A DNA stretch of 64,000 bases. Origin: Dryomyza anilis. Its lineage: Eukaryota; Arthropoda; Insecta; Diptera; Dryomyzidae. This document shows positions 13,201 to 22,500 of the stretch, piece after piece. The DNA is taken from contig OX638133.1 in assembly GCA_951804985.1 (NCBI GenBank), positions 74,592,367 to 74,656,366 on the forward strand. Reading direction: 5' to 3'. Within the stretch, counting starts at the first letter, position 1. Each line of letters opens with the position of its first letter. The notes beneath the pieces are model-generated. The model did no database searches and was not told where the DNA came from. It saw only the letters and a list, made by a program, of their open reading frames with translations. A program made the translations under genes and the position numbers.

Positions 13201-16200
13201 ATAGCATAGTTTCATCTAAATATCAAAACAACTAACTTTTTTTAAACTGTTCTCAACTAAAAAAAAGCATTTGTATCCCGAATTTTTCATAAAAAGGCTA
13301 TGTAATAGGAAAACAATTGAGTTTGAAATAAGAATAAACATACTTTAAACATAAAATTATCATATTTTTAGAAAACATGCAAAGTATTTTTCAAAAAAAA
13401 AAATGTATTATATAAAAGAGTACCAAAAATTATAAAAAGTAAATCAATTAGAAGAAAAGTTCGTAATATAGATAGATGGTTTGAACTATGCTCTGTATAA
13501 CCACACTTATTTTTATTGTTTATCATTAAATACTACATACTAAAGAAATATATAAAAAATTGTCTAAAAAATCACAATGTTTAGAGTTTAGATTCATTTA
13601 TTTTAAAAATGTACGGGAATATTAGCTTTCATTTGTATATTAAAATTAGTCTTGAGAATTAAAAGAAAAATTACGTTTAAGATTTTTTGAAAAATTATTT
13701 TTCAACAGTACTCTATTTTTTAATTCTCAGTAGTCGGTGAGAAAAATTAAAATTACGAATGCAATTTTCTCTAAAACGTAATGTAATAGGAAAAACTGAG
13801 TATGCGGTCCAAATCAGCACCAATGAATTATATAGAATTGATATGTATATGATATGTCCATGGGTAAAATAAAATTTGGTAATGTTCTTTTTTGAGAAAA
13901 TTAAATTTGTTCCAAAACGACTATTTATTTAAAGTATTGATTGAATTTTTGTTTTTAATATTTCATTTTTTTTGTTTTATTGTGTAGAATAAATTATTAT
14001 TATTTTTTCTGAAAATTCGAAGTTTCAGAAAAACTCATTTTTTATTATAAATTTGAACTTTTCATGTAAAATTAAAATACTTGTAGGTAATATTATCTTG
14101 GGTGTAAATTTTATTTATAGAGACATTATTATTTTAGATTTATAATGAAATTGTTACTTTAAATTTAAACTTCAAGTTGAAATTTTAATTTTGTTTTAAA
14201 TAAAAATAAGTAGTAAATTTTTATTTTTAAAGAAATATCAAATTTCTAATAAATTTACGAAGATTTTTTTAATTTTAAATATTCATTTTTTGGTGAAATT
14301 ATTTATCTAAAACATTTTATTTTTAAAAAATATTGTTACGGAAATTCAGACTAATGAAAGCTGTTCTACAAGTTCGCATCTCTGGTTTGTGTACAAAATA
14401 AAAACACTCTTATTTTTGGTTTAAATTACATCAATTAACTTTATTTAATTTAACTAACAACTTTACTTTTATCAAATTCTAACAACTGCAAATTCTAACA
14501 ACTGCTAACACACGAGATGTCCACGACCACTTTCCAATCACCACTAAAGTGCTATGCCTCAGATGCGGCGCCCTTATATACAGCTTACATCGGTTCGACA
14601 AGTTCCGTTACACTTCGACATGTTTCAAGAACCTTCTACACTTCTCGTGAATGTTATAAGCTATTTGCATCTCATTCACACTCATGTGTTTTAATGCGCT
14701 GATCTTCTATCTCTTTCTCGCACATTGCTTCAGTGAGCGGAATTGTCTTGCGCCTCATTTATTCTTTTGATTGCTTGCACTATGGGGCAAATTACGTCTT
14801 TTCGTAACAATATTTTGAATAGATTTTTGGTGTTAATTTCATAAATTTTTTATTTGTTAAAATGAAAAAAATTTATTTAATTTCAAATTTTTTAAATATT
14901 TTTGAGAAGATAAAAATTTACACTTTTATTTGCGATTTTTTTTTTTCTTTTTTCAATTTTTTTTTCTTTTTAAACCACATGATGTTGACAGTAGGTGTAC
15001 CAGTTTTTGATTTTTCAAGGTCACCAGGGTTCCGAGAGGCTTTTTTTTTTGTTGTTGTATTTTTTTTTTTTTAAATACAGGGGGTGGCAATTTTTTTTTT
15101 CACTTCGGCCGGTAAAGTGCAATTTTTTCCATTTAATAAAAATATAAACAAACCAAGTTGTTGTGACGACGACATCTTTCCAAAACAAATTAGAGATGAC
15201 TCTATTTTAGGGTACCCGATACTTTATACTCAATAATTTATTAGTGTATCAATATCGAATATTCGAGTAGTATTTTTTGGTTTTAGTCACGTTTTTATAC
15301 CCTACACTAAGAGTGAAATGGTATATTCAGTTTGGTACGCCGTTTGTAAACCCAGAAGGAAGCATCTCTTATATGGAAAAGTATATATATTCCGACTGTC
15401 CGTCTGTCTGTTGAAATCTTGATTACAGAAAAACTAGGAGCTAAATAAACGAAACTCCTAATTTAGATGACTTATATATTATATTATATATTATACATCT
15501 GCTCAAGTCCATTTGAAACCCACTTCATGACATTCACTTCGTTTCAAAATATTTACTGTCGTCAACTCTATGCTTGAAAATAAAATGAATGTCTTGCTCA
15601 CAACAACAAAGAACCAAGTACTGTCAAAACAAAACACAAGCAAAACACAAGCAAAACAAAACTGAAATGAAGAGGTCTATGATGATGTGCAATAAAAGTT
15701 TATATACTGAAATGAACTGCTTATGACACCGAGTACTTAGTGCATTTTTCATTTTTCATAATATTTTATATTAATTTTTTTATTTATCGAAAAACATTTT
15801 TTTCATTATTTAATTAATTTTTTTTGTTTATATTGATTTTCGACCAAAGCGTTGTTTTTGTCGTACAACATTTTTTCCATTTTTTTTTTTTTTAAATAAT
15901 GTTTGTTGTATTTTTTATTAGCACATAACTACCAATAACAACATTACTGCCGTCGAACGAGCGTCAGATTTGTTGTTGTTTTCAATGTTCGTCTTCTCAC
16001 TCGTTACTCGTTGCGCTCACTCGCTGCACCTACTGTATTCGTTGCATGTTAAGCGACAGTGTTGTCGTTTGTTGTGTTTTTCAAAACATTATGTTTTGAA
16101 TGGCTTGATGTTTTGACAGCGCTTGACACCAATGAAACAAATACTGAAGTGAAGTGAAGTCGCTCAGAGAGACTTCACCATGATACTGTCGATTGTCATT

Positions 16201-18039
16201 TGTTCAATGAATTCAAAACTGTAGAGTGCAGTAGTGAATATTTGCAGAGGAAACTTCAAAACAATTTGTGCAGATGTCTATTATATATCTACGCTGTCTG
16301 TCAGTAAAAATTGATCAGTCCGTTGTGACCTGTGAACCGACCACCTATGTTCAAATTCCTCATATAAAACATACATCTATTGGTGAATTTTACTGTATAC
16401 GTGCTTAGGTAAACTTAGGTAAATACCACTTTGAATGGTAACCACACATATGTGTAGGGTATTTATAGTCGGCTTAGACCGACTATAATTTTCATAATCC
16501 TAACTATCATAATGACACCTACTATAAAATGTCCCTACTTTAAAATTTCCCACGTGATCTAACCTTCCCAACTGGTTTTGCATTGCTATCAACCTTTAGT
16601 ATACATATTGTTACGATAATTCAGTCTACGGAAAACTGTTCCACAATCGTATCTCTGGATTGTGTCCAAAATAAAAACAAACTTATGTTTGGTATACTAT
16701 GGGGCAAATTACCTCATTTCTTAACACTATTAAGTATTGAAAGCATCTATTTTATTTGTCATAATATTCATTTTTATTAATAGCCAAATTATTAATACCC
16801 AAAAATAGATTCTTTCGGCACTTTTAACAATTACATATGTCGCATAGGAGTTATTTCATAATAAATATTAATGTGTTATGCCTTTCAGTGCCGAACGCCG
16901 AACGCAGATTCCCCAAAGCGCAGTATTATAATCTGTCCAAAACAACGTTTCCACTACTTTCGTGTATTACTAGATATTAAATTGTTACTAGATATTGAAG
17001 ACTTGGGTATCGTTTTAGCACTAGATTTGATCCTGCAAAAAATCTGCGCATTTATACTAACTTATCTACAATTGTATTAATTCAATTTGTTTACATTTTT
17101 AATAAAAATCATGTTTGGTTATAGAATTCATATTTTCTAGCACTTTATTTCTAGCATGTTTTTTAAGGACATCAAATTTTAAATAATTCAAAACTTGTAA
17201 AAAATATAAATAATATTTATTTTATTTTCGATCCACAGAGTTTATTTCCACGAATATTTGAGACTACTCCAGCTGGAATATCGCGCAAACAATTTCAACA
17301 CTTTGGTCAACTTATTAACTCAGGTAAAATAAAATGTTTTAAATATTCATATACAGTAGACACTTGAAATCAAAAAATGCTGAAATGTTTCGCTTCGCGT
17401 CAACTAATAACGACTTTAAAATTTTAAAAAAAAATTGGTTCTGTTATGTTTAACGACAGTTTTGAATTTTAACGAAATTTAATGACAATATTCTGTAAAA
17501 TTGGTATTACTGCATTTTTTCAGTAAACCGGTTATTACTCCGGTTATTACTCCGTGAAAAACAAGAAAGCTTAATCAATAGTTTAAAACATATTTCATAT
17601 AAAGATTGTAATATAAAGTAAAAACAATTGGATAATCTACTGCCAAACATTTTAATCATTTTCCAAATAAATTGCAGGTAAATTTCAACAATTCGATTAT
17701 AAATCAAAAACTGAAAATTATAAACGCTACAAACGAAAAACACCACCCGAGTATAATCTGCGAAATGTACGGGTGCCACTGAATCTATTCTACGGCAGCA
17801 GAGATTTGCTCTTAGCTAAACAGGTTAATTAATAGTTTGTACTTTTTACTTAATACTTAACAATAAATTATATTTATTCACTGTAGGATGTCATACGTCT
17901 AACAATGCAGCTGAAAAATGCACGTTTTACGCTACATGAAATACGCGGCTTCAATCATATTGACTTGTTGTATTCCACAGAGGCACCACGTTTTATCTAC
18001 AAGAAGATACTAAGCGACACAAAGCGCTACTATAGCTGA
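1222..18039 (+). CDS. acid lipase (abhydrolase family), 3' part; four exons visible
   Basis: This is the C-terminal half of a lysosomal/secreted acid lipase of the insect Lip3/magro and human LIPA type, an alpha/beta hydrolase that cleaves triglycerides or sterol esters. Exons are 1222-1380, 17239-17323, 17678-17823 and 17887-18039 (TGA); all junctions are GT-AG and the phases agree (0, 1, 0). The first exon reads LGLHELFPST, then a Cys-rich stretch ending YQMDR. The second continues with FETTPAGIS and the HFGQLI motif typical of the family. The third carries the catalytic Asp in FYGSRDLLLA, and the last the catalytic His in RGFNHIDLLY. The nucleophile Ser (GxSxG) exon and signal peptide lie left of the window. 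An AATAAA lies at 18049-18054. The 1381-17238 intron is about 15.9 kb and full of repeats, while the next two are ordinary (354 and 63 nt). The exon start at 1222 is set by an in-frame TAG that forms the acceptor. Which fly paralogue this is cannot be decided here. Confidence 0.88.
1835..1980. repeat. 9-mer array in inverse orientation, (GAATTTTAT)n
   Basis: About 16 imperfect copies of GAATTTTAT, the reverse complement of the 9-mer at 1-700. It abuts the 8-mer satellite that starts at 1981. It lies 455 bases downstream of the lipase exon at 1222-1380, so that exon is flanked by complementary arrays. Confidence 0.93.
1981..3260. repeat. homogeneous 8-mer satellite (TATTTATG)n, about 160 copies
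   Basis: A 1.28 kb head-to-tail array of TATTTATG. The only substitution I see is at 3198 (T to A), close to the right end. Because 8 is not a multiple of 3, all three plus frames read through as MYLCIYVF-type repeats; these are not genes. Each unit carries an ATTTA pentamer on the sense strand of the lipase transcript. Confidence 0.98.
3261..4280 (+). other. unique intron sequence between two satellites
   Basis: About 1 kb of ordinary AT-rich sequence inside the large lipase intron. Short frames occur at 3764-4137 on both strands but overlap one another, have no recognisable domain and no splice support. I see no gene. Confidence 0.6.
4281..5640. repeat. 9-mer satellite (ATTAAATTC)n, about 126 near-perfect copies
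   Basis: A tandem 9-mer array, near-perfect from about 4387 to 5520 and degenerate at both edges, where units return to ATAAAATTC as at 1-700. It is therefore a one-base variant of the same satellite family in the same orientation as the first array. Rare variants (GAATTC-creating changes at 4681, 5257 and 5384, and one ATTTC at 4837) are single-unit. Long MNLMNL and NSLNSL frames here are artefacts. Confidence 0.97.
5641..6379 (+). other. intron sequence left of the gypsy insertion
   Basis: AT-rich sequence without a gene. Its right end (about 6260-6379) is a degenerate relic of the AAATTCATA satellite. The same kind of sequence resumes at 11710, so the gypsy element landed in decayed satellite. 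Confidence 0.6.
6380..6540 (+). repeat. gypsy 5' LTR (161 bp)
   Basis: Begins TGTTAAC and ends GGTAACA. It contains an AATAAA within gtcaataaagag, a likely polyadenylation signal. It matches 11545-11705 base for base. A possible primer binding site starting TGG lies about a dozen bases downstream (near 6554), but I cannot name the tRNA. Confidence 0.95.
6725..7400 (+). repeat. tandem repeats in the gypsy leader, unit about 20 bp in a higher order of about 150 bp
   Basis: The untranslated leader repeats short units of the form aagaggcggatgcccatatt, with variants gaggcccat, gtggatacccat and cggaggtcca. Groups of these alternate with an AT-rich spacer (aattatgaatttaa then aactggcgcat), giving a higher-order period of about 140-150 bases seen near 6938, 7090 and 7226. 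Many units contain short complementary GGC/GCC segments. Function is not known; leader repeats in retroelements can carry packaging or insulator-like sites, which is inference. Confidence 0.85.
7606..9390 (+). pseudogene. gypsy gag-pro-RT reading frame with stop codons and an RT truncation
   Basis: One continuous frame starts at the ATG at 7606 and encodes a gag-like protein with a CCHC zinc knuckle (CFNCNKQGHISLNC, about 8623-8664), then an aspartic protease motif DLGSD near 8820, then the start of reverse transcriptase (YKRPYR near 9306). In-frame stops are TAA 7906, TAG 8062, TGA 8803, TAA 9142 and TAA 9388. Only the TGA at 8803 sits at a gag-pro boundary where readthrough might be natural. 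RT is truncated at about 9365-9380: the palm segment with the YxDD catalytic motif is absent and the sequence jumps to the connection region. Described as it stands; no repair is implied. Confidence 0.85.
9391..11360 (+). pseudogene. gypsy RNase H and integrase region, frameshifted
   Basis: After the RT deletion the frame changes. RNase H sequence (motif HTDASSIGLSGIL near 9700, then YSSYELEVLAIV) runs to a stop at 9896. A one-base shift returns to the original frame for integrase at 9895-11040: His/His then Cys/Cys zinc-binding residues near 10310-10430, then a DDE core with IQIDHLG, IITDRATSF and RANGLVERINRT, which carries the catalytic Glu. A further shift at about 11034 opens the frame for the C-terminal integrase tail, ending in TAA at 11358. 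At least three breaks separate the pieces. Confidence 0.85.
11545..11705 (+). repeat. gypsy 3' LTR (161 bp)
   Basis: Identical to the 5' LTR as far as I can read it. It is followed by AATA, the right copy of the 4-base target duplication. Confidence 0.95.
11710..14333 (+). other. AT-rich intron sequence, no gene seen
   Basis: The first about 200 bases are decayed AAATTCATA-like satellite. The rest is AT-rich intron with short frames only (for example 12422-12927) that lack domains. A less AT-rich patch at 12170-12250 shows nothing I recognise. Confidence 0.6.
14334..14809. mobile_element. solo LTR (476 bp) with 4-bp target duplication
   Basis: Starts TGTTACGG and ends TCGTAACA, flanked on both sides by ATAT (14330-14333 and 14810-14813). 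There is no internal region, so it is probably a solo LTR left by LTR-LTR recombination of a second, different LTR element. A related, shortened piece lies at 16609-16730. Confidence 0.75.
14814..15296 (+). other. intron spacer, poly-T rich
   Basis: AT-rich sequence with long T runs (14938-15100). No gene or element ends recognised. Confidence 0.5.
15297..16462. mobile_element. inverted-repeat element with ATACCCTACAC ends, holding a nested insertion
   Basis: The left end ATACCCTACAC (15297-15307) is matched in inverse by GTGTAGGGTAT (16452-16462). Sequences beginning in this way are frequent in fly genomes, from general memory. Inside, about 15485-16275 appears to be a second insertion, because recognisable flanking sequence breaks there and related sequence recurs at 58870-59280. 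No transposase is visible. Confidence 0.6.
15490..15900. repeat. dispersed repeat, copy 1 (related to 58870-59280)
   Basis: Shares several diverged blocks in the same order with 58870-59280: CATTTGAAACCCACTTCA, CACAACAACAAAG, GTACTGTCAAAACAAAAC, GAAGAGGTCTATGATGATGT, and the near-palindromic CGTTGTTTTTGTCGTACAAC. This fits a non-autonomous dispersed element. In this copy the repeated body may extend to about 16275. Confidence 0.75.
16609..16730. mobile_element. internally deleted LTR related to the solo LTR at 14334
   Basis: The first about 75 bases follow the start of 14334-14809 (TGTTACG, AATTCAG, CTGTTC, AAAATAAAAACA) and the last about 45 match its end (ACTATGGGGCAAATTAC). The middle, about 300 bases, is missing. 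Age is suggested by many substitutions and a weakened right terminus. Confidence 0.6.
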
Positions 18040-18054
18040 ATGCATGAAAATAAA

Positions 18055-19382
18055 TTATCTTAAGAATTTACTAAAAACTATTCAGTCAAAGAGACCGAAT
18101 TTTGTAACAAGGATGACTGAACTATAACCGACTTATGACCTCAAAAGCAGTAACTTTGCTAAGACAAGCACAAGTCTGATCTATAGCCGACGTAAGTCTT
18201 AAAAATAGATATTTTTTAAAGCAAACCACTAGTCTTAACATATTACGGTTGTTTGAGAATTGGACTAAATATCTAAATTTGCAATGATGATTGTGGCACT
18301 GCAACAAGGTGCTGTGTAAGTCAGCAATTTAGTTTAATTCGAAAAACACGTAAAGCTTAAACTTGATACCCAAAATAAGACACAAAAATACCACTGTCTA
18401 AATTACTTGAATTTCGATCCACTAGAAGGAATCATGTATCGTATTTCCAAAATATTTTTTAGTTATTTAAAAAACTCTTTTTCGTCAATTAGACATCGTT
18501 GAACTCGTATTAAATTTTGTTTCTCCATACATTTTCTTAAATCCGATATCAAAAAAAGTGCTGTATCAAATATGTAAAAAGTACTAAAACGCAACATCGT
18601 TGTGAAACATAGGTAACCCTGTTTAGAGATGGTACATTTCACACATTTTATCGATTATCGATGACTCTTTGAAACAATATGCTCATTATAATATCGAATA
18701 ATTCAAATAATTTTCAATATTTAAACTATTCTTATTTATTTTGAGTTTGTTCTTTAATAATTTTATACTTATTTTAAACTTCATTTTATTTTGCTTCTTC
18801 TGTTAAAAAAAAACGATGTACTGTTGCACAAATTAAATTTATTATCGGGATTGATATCAGACACCCGGTAATATACAGCTATTCCCGCTGAAATCCTCAA
18901 ACCATTTATATATTAAATTACACAACATTATAGATCTATGTATTTTAGCTTAAGTATTGTAAATTTCTCCAAAACAGTATTTTTATTATTATTTTAAAAT
19001 TATTATTATTTTGCATACCCAATTTAATTATAAATACATTTTATATAATTATAATTTTATACTTCACTTACGTAGACAGTTGTAAATTTTACAATTTGAG
19101 TTATTTTATAATTTCTTCATTTTTTTTTTATATTACAGAAGTAATGTAAACTTGTTCCTGCATAGCATTTAATATTTTATTTTTATGTATGAATAACATT
19201 AAATTATAGAATATTTTTAAAATATTAGTTTGCATTTATTTATATTTTATAGCAGTGAATATGTTTGTAAATTTATAGAAAATAATGAAAAATCAAAAAG
19301 AAAAAGATAATAAAAAGTGCACTTCAAATTATTTAAAGTTAAGAAAGGAACGCAAAATGTTGTCAATAAACTAAGTTTAGCA
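18055..19382. other. intergenic region between convergent lipase and UBE3C genes
   Basis: About 1.3 kb of AT-rich sequence between two 3' ends. A reverse-strand AATAAA at 19388-19383 is a likely polyadenylation signal for the UBE3C gene, about 157 bases past its stop. I see no gene in between. Confidence 0.65.
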
Positions 19383-19544
19383 TTTATTCATAACATAATT
19401 TATTTTTTTGTAAAAAAAAATAATGGAATTGTTTCATTTTTGTTTTGTTTGTTGTTAGGTGGGGTGTCGGGTTGGATTGTTAAGTTTATAATTAAATATG
19501 TTTGAAATTAAAACATGTGTAGCACATATTAAGAAATAACAAAG

Positions 19545-22500
19545 TTAACTTAATTCGAAGCCAACGCCGGCCTGTATCGCATACAATAGCTTTTCGCGCA
19601 TTTGCTCTGCAGTCTTGAAGGGCGGCAGCTTGAGCAGATTCGTGCAAGTGCTCGCCGTTGGCAGGCGCTCCATGTCGCCGGCATTTTGTATGAAGAACGG
19701 CGGATCTAAATCCTGAAATTAAATTAAAATTTGAAAGTGAAAAAAAAATATTATTTAAAGATATAAAAAACAAAGATATAAAAAATAAAGCCTAAAAAAT
19801 AAATAATAAATAATGAAAAAATAATTCAAATAACTCACTTTAAACCCGAGCAGCGGCGGTCGCGAGCAACTCGTCACAAATTTCAGCAGCTGTCTGCGTT
19901 CCAAATCATTAAACCCATCGAGGGCGTCCCAAAAGCACACAATCGACGGATGCTCCGGACTATATTCACCGCCGTACTTGCAGTGACGCTTCAGATCATC
20001 CAAATCGATGGGTATCTCAGCGCCCGATATCAGTATCTGCAGCTCTTTGTTACTGAACATATACAGCCACTCGACGGGCAGCACATTCGACAAACCTTTG
20101 CGAAAAGCGACACAATGCTGACGTATCTGCACATTCAACTTATAGTCGGCCATCAGTTGCAGATATTCGATGCGATTGGACGAAGTGACCGGTATACTTT
20201 GACCCTGCGGCTTCAGTTCGATGACCTGCGTATGACCCAGCGAACTGCTCGCCACGGTAAAATCCAAATTCAATTCACTGACATCACCCTCATAGTCCTT
20301 CAGATAGAGCAGATTTTTATATAGTTCCGGATCTAGTGAGGCCAACTGATGTATGTCGACATCTGAATATTTGCCAGCCAATTTTGTAAGGAAGAATTCG
20401 GCCAATGGCAGCTCCACTAACAGATTCTCATAGATCGCTTTACCGAGTATGCGTCCGATGAAGTAGTAGTGCTTTTCAAAGTCTGCCACCAAGTCGCCGA
20501 CATTGGGATTTGGATAGAGTTTGTTGTCGGTAGTGACCCTAGAAAATAATTTTGTTAATTTATTATTTATGGCACAATCAATAAAAAAAACATACATGAA
20601 AAAGCCGCGATTTGGATCGAAGGCGGTTTTTATGAGTTCCGAGAGGAACTCTCTAAAGACGCCGCCACCATCTATGCCGGCTTCGTCGAGTCCCAAAGAA
20701 GAGACGAACTGTACGCGAAACTTGAGACGTAGATCGGGTTCTAGAATTGTTATAAAAAAAATATATTTTATTTATAAATGAAGTAAACATATTCAAAAAT
20801 GTATTTAAATAAAGAAAATATGAATGAAGAATAAGTTATGTATTTTAAAATTATAAAAATTAAACAAAGAGTTAAAAAAAATTAAAGTAAGATAAGATAA
20901 AATAATACATTAATTAAAAAAATATTAAAAGCAATAAAAGAAATAAAAAAAAAATTAAAAATATTATAAAAATATAATAAATAAAAATATGAAAAGTATA
21001 ATAAACGAAAACAAACTTTAAAGAAAAAAAAAAAAAAAAACTTTAAAGAAAAAAATTCAAATATAATTGTCAGAATTAAAATACAGTTAAAATTCATTTA
21101 AAAATGAAATACAAAATAAATATATTTAAACTAATTCCAAATCAATATAACATAAATTTATAAAATAATCTTGCAAAATTCAAAACAAATTAAATGAAAT
21201 GAATTAAATGGAAAAGAAATTAATTTAAAAAGCATTCAATAAAAAAAATAAACAAAAATAAAATAAAAAATAAAAAAAGCATAAAATAAAAATAAATAAT
21301 AAAATGCAATAAATTAAATAAATAATCAAAATAAATTAGAACAGATTAAAAAGAACAAAAAATATAAATTTATTAAAAAGAATAAAATAAAAATAAATAA
21401 AAATAAATAAAAATCGAAATAAAATTTAAAATAAAATTAGAATCAATTGAAATTAAAAAAAAAAAAATAATTAAAAAAATATAAAACACATAAAATTTAT
21501 AAAATGTGTTTAAAAATGATGAATAATAATAAACGACATAATATGAACTATTTAAAAATTAATTGGAAATAATTCACAAACAATCGAAATTTATTACAAA
21601 TTAGACAAAATAATTTCACAAAAAATAAAAATTTTTAAAATAAAAATTATATAAAAAAAATTAAAAAAAATTAAAACAAAAAAAAATTAAATACGTAATT
21701 TAAGAAATTAAATAAATTAATAAAAAAATAATTAAATTATTAATTTTAAAAAATTGTTTAAAATATCAAAAAAAGTAAAATCCACCTACCATTTTCTGGC
21801 CTCAGCTTATCATAGGCATCCTCATACAAATGCGTCCGCCGCACCGTCAACATTATCGACGGACCCTGCAGAAAAGCCTGAAAGTTGCCCTGCACCCGCA
21901 TCTTGTCCGCCGCAACGAGACCCTGCAGTATGCCGACGCGTTTGCTGAACGCCACCACAAATGGTATTTCGCGCAGTATTGTTATCGAACGTATCTGCTT
22001 TGTAGACATGGGTGGCCCATTTTCAAAGTCTTCACGCGTAAAATCACGTATCGGCTGAAAGGGGCGTATGCCACGCGTGCGACTACCGCGCGTCAATGGC
22101 AAATCAGTCGGTCGATCTAGTGGCAGATCCAAACGAGTCACCGTCCAATGCGCATCGGGACAGAAACCAAGTCGCAAATCACGTGTATGAATTTGATTCA
22201 GTACAAACACGACAACCTTTAGCAGATTAGCCCAAATCTGTTTTTGTTGTTTGATCTTTTTGTCGTCGGAATCGGAGCGACCCAGCACAAAACGATAGTG
22301 TTCATTTAGATTGGAACGCGTCTCGGGAAAGGCCAACTCTACCAAGCCCATGGAAATCTCTTTGAGTGTCTTTGAAAGTTGGACAATTTCTGCAATTGAA
22401 AAGGGCATCAGACGTACGTGCGTCGTTTGCTGATGCGGCAGCGGTTTGTCGTCGAGCAGCAGTGTTGATTCTTCGCCGAACTCGGCGTCGTGTAGCGTGG

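Noticed and set aside
20521..20781. Plus-strand frames opposite UBE3C exons
   Set aside because: Antisense shadows of the conserved HECT coding sequence.
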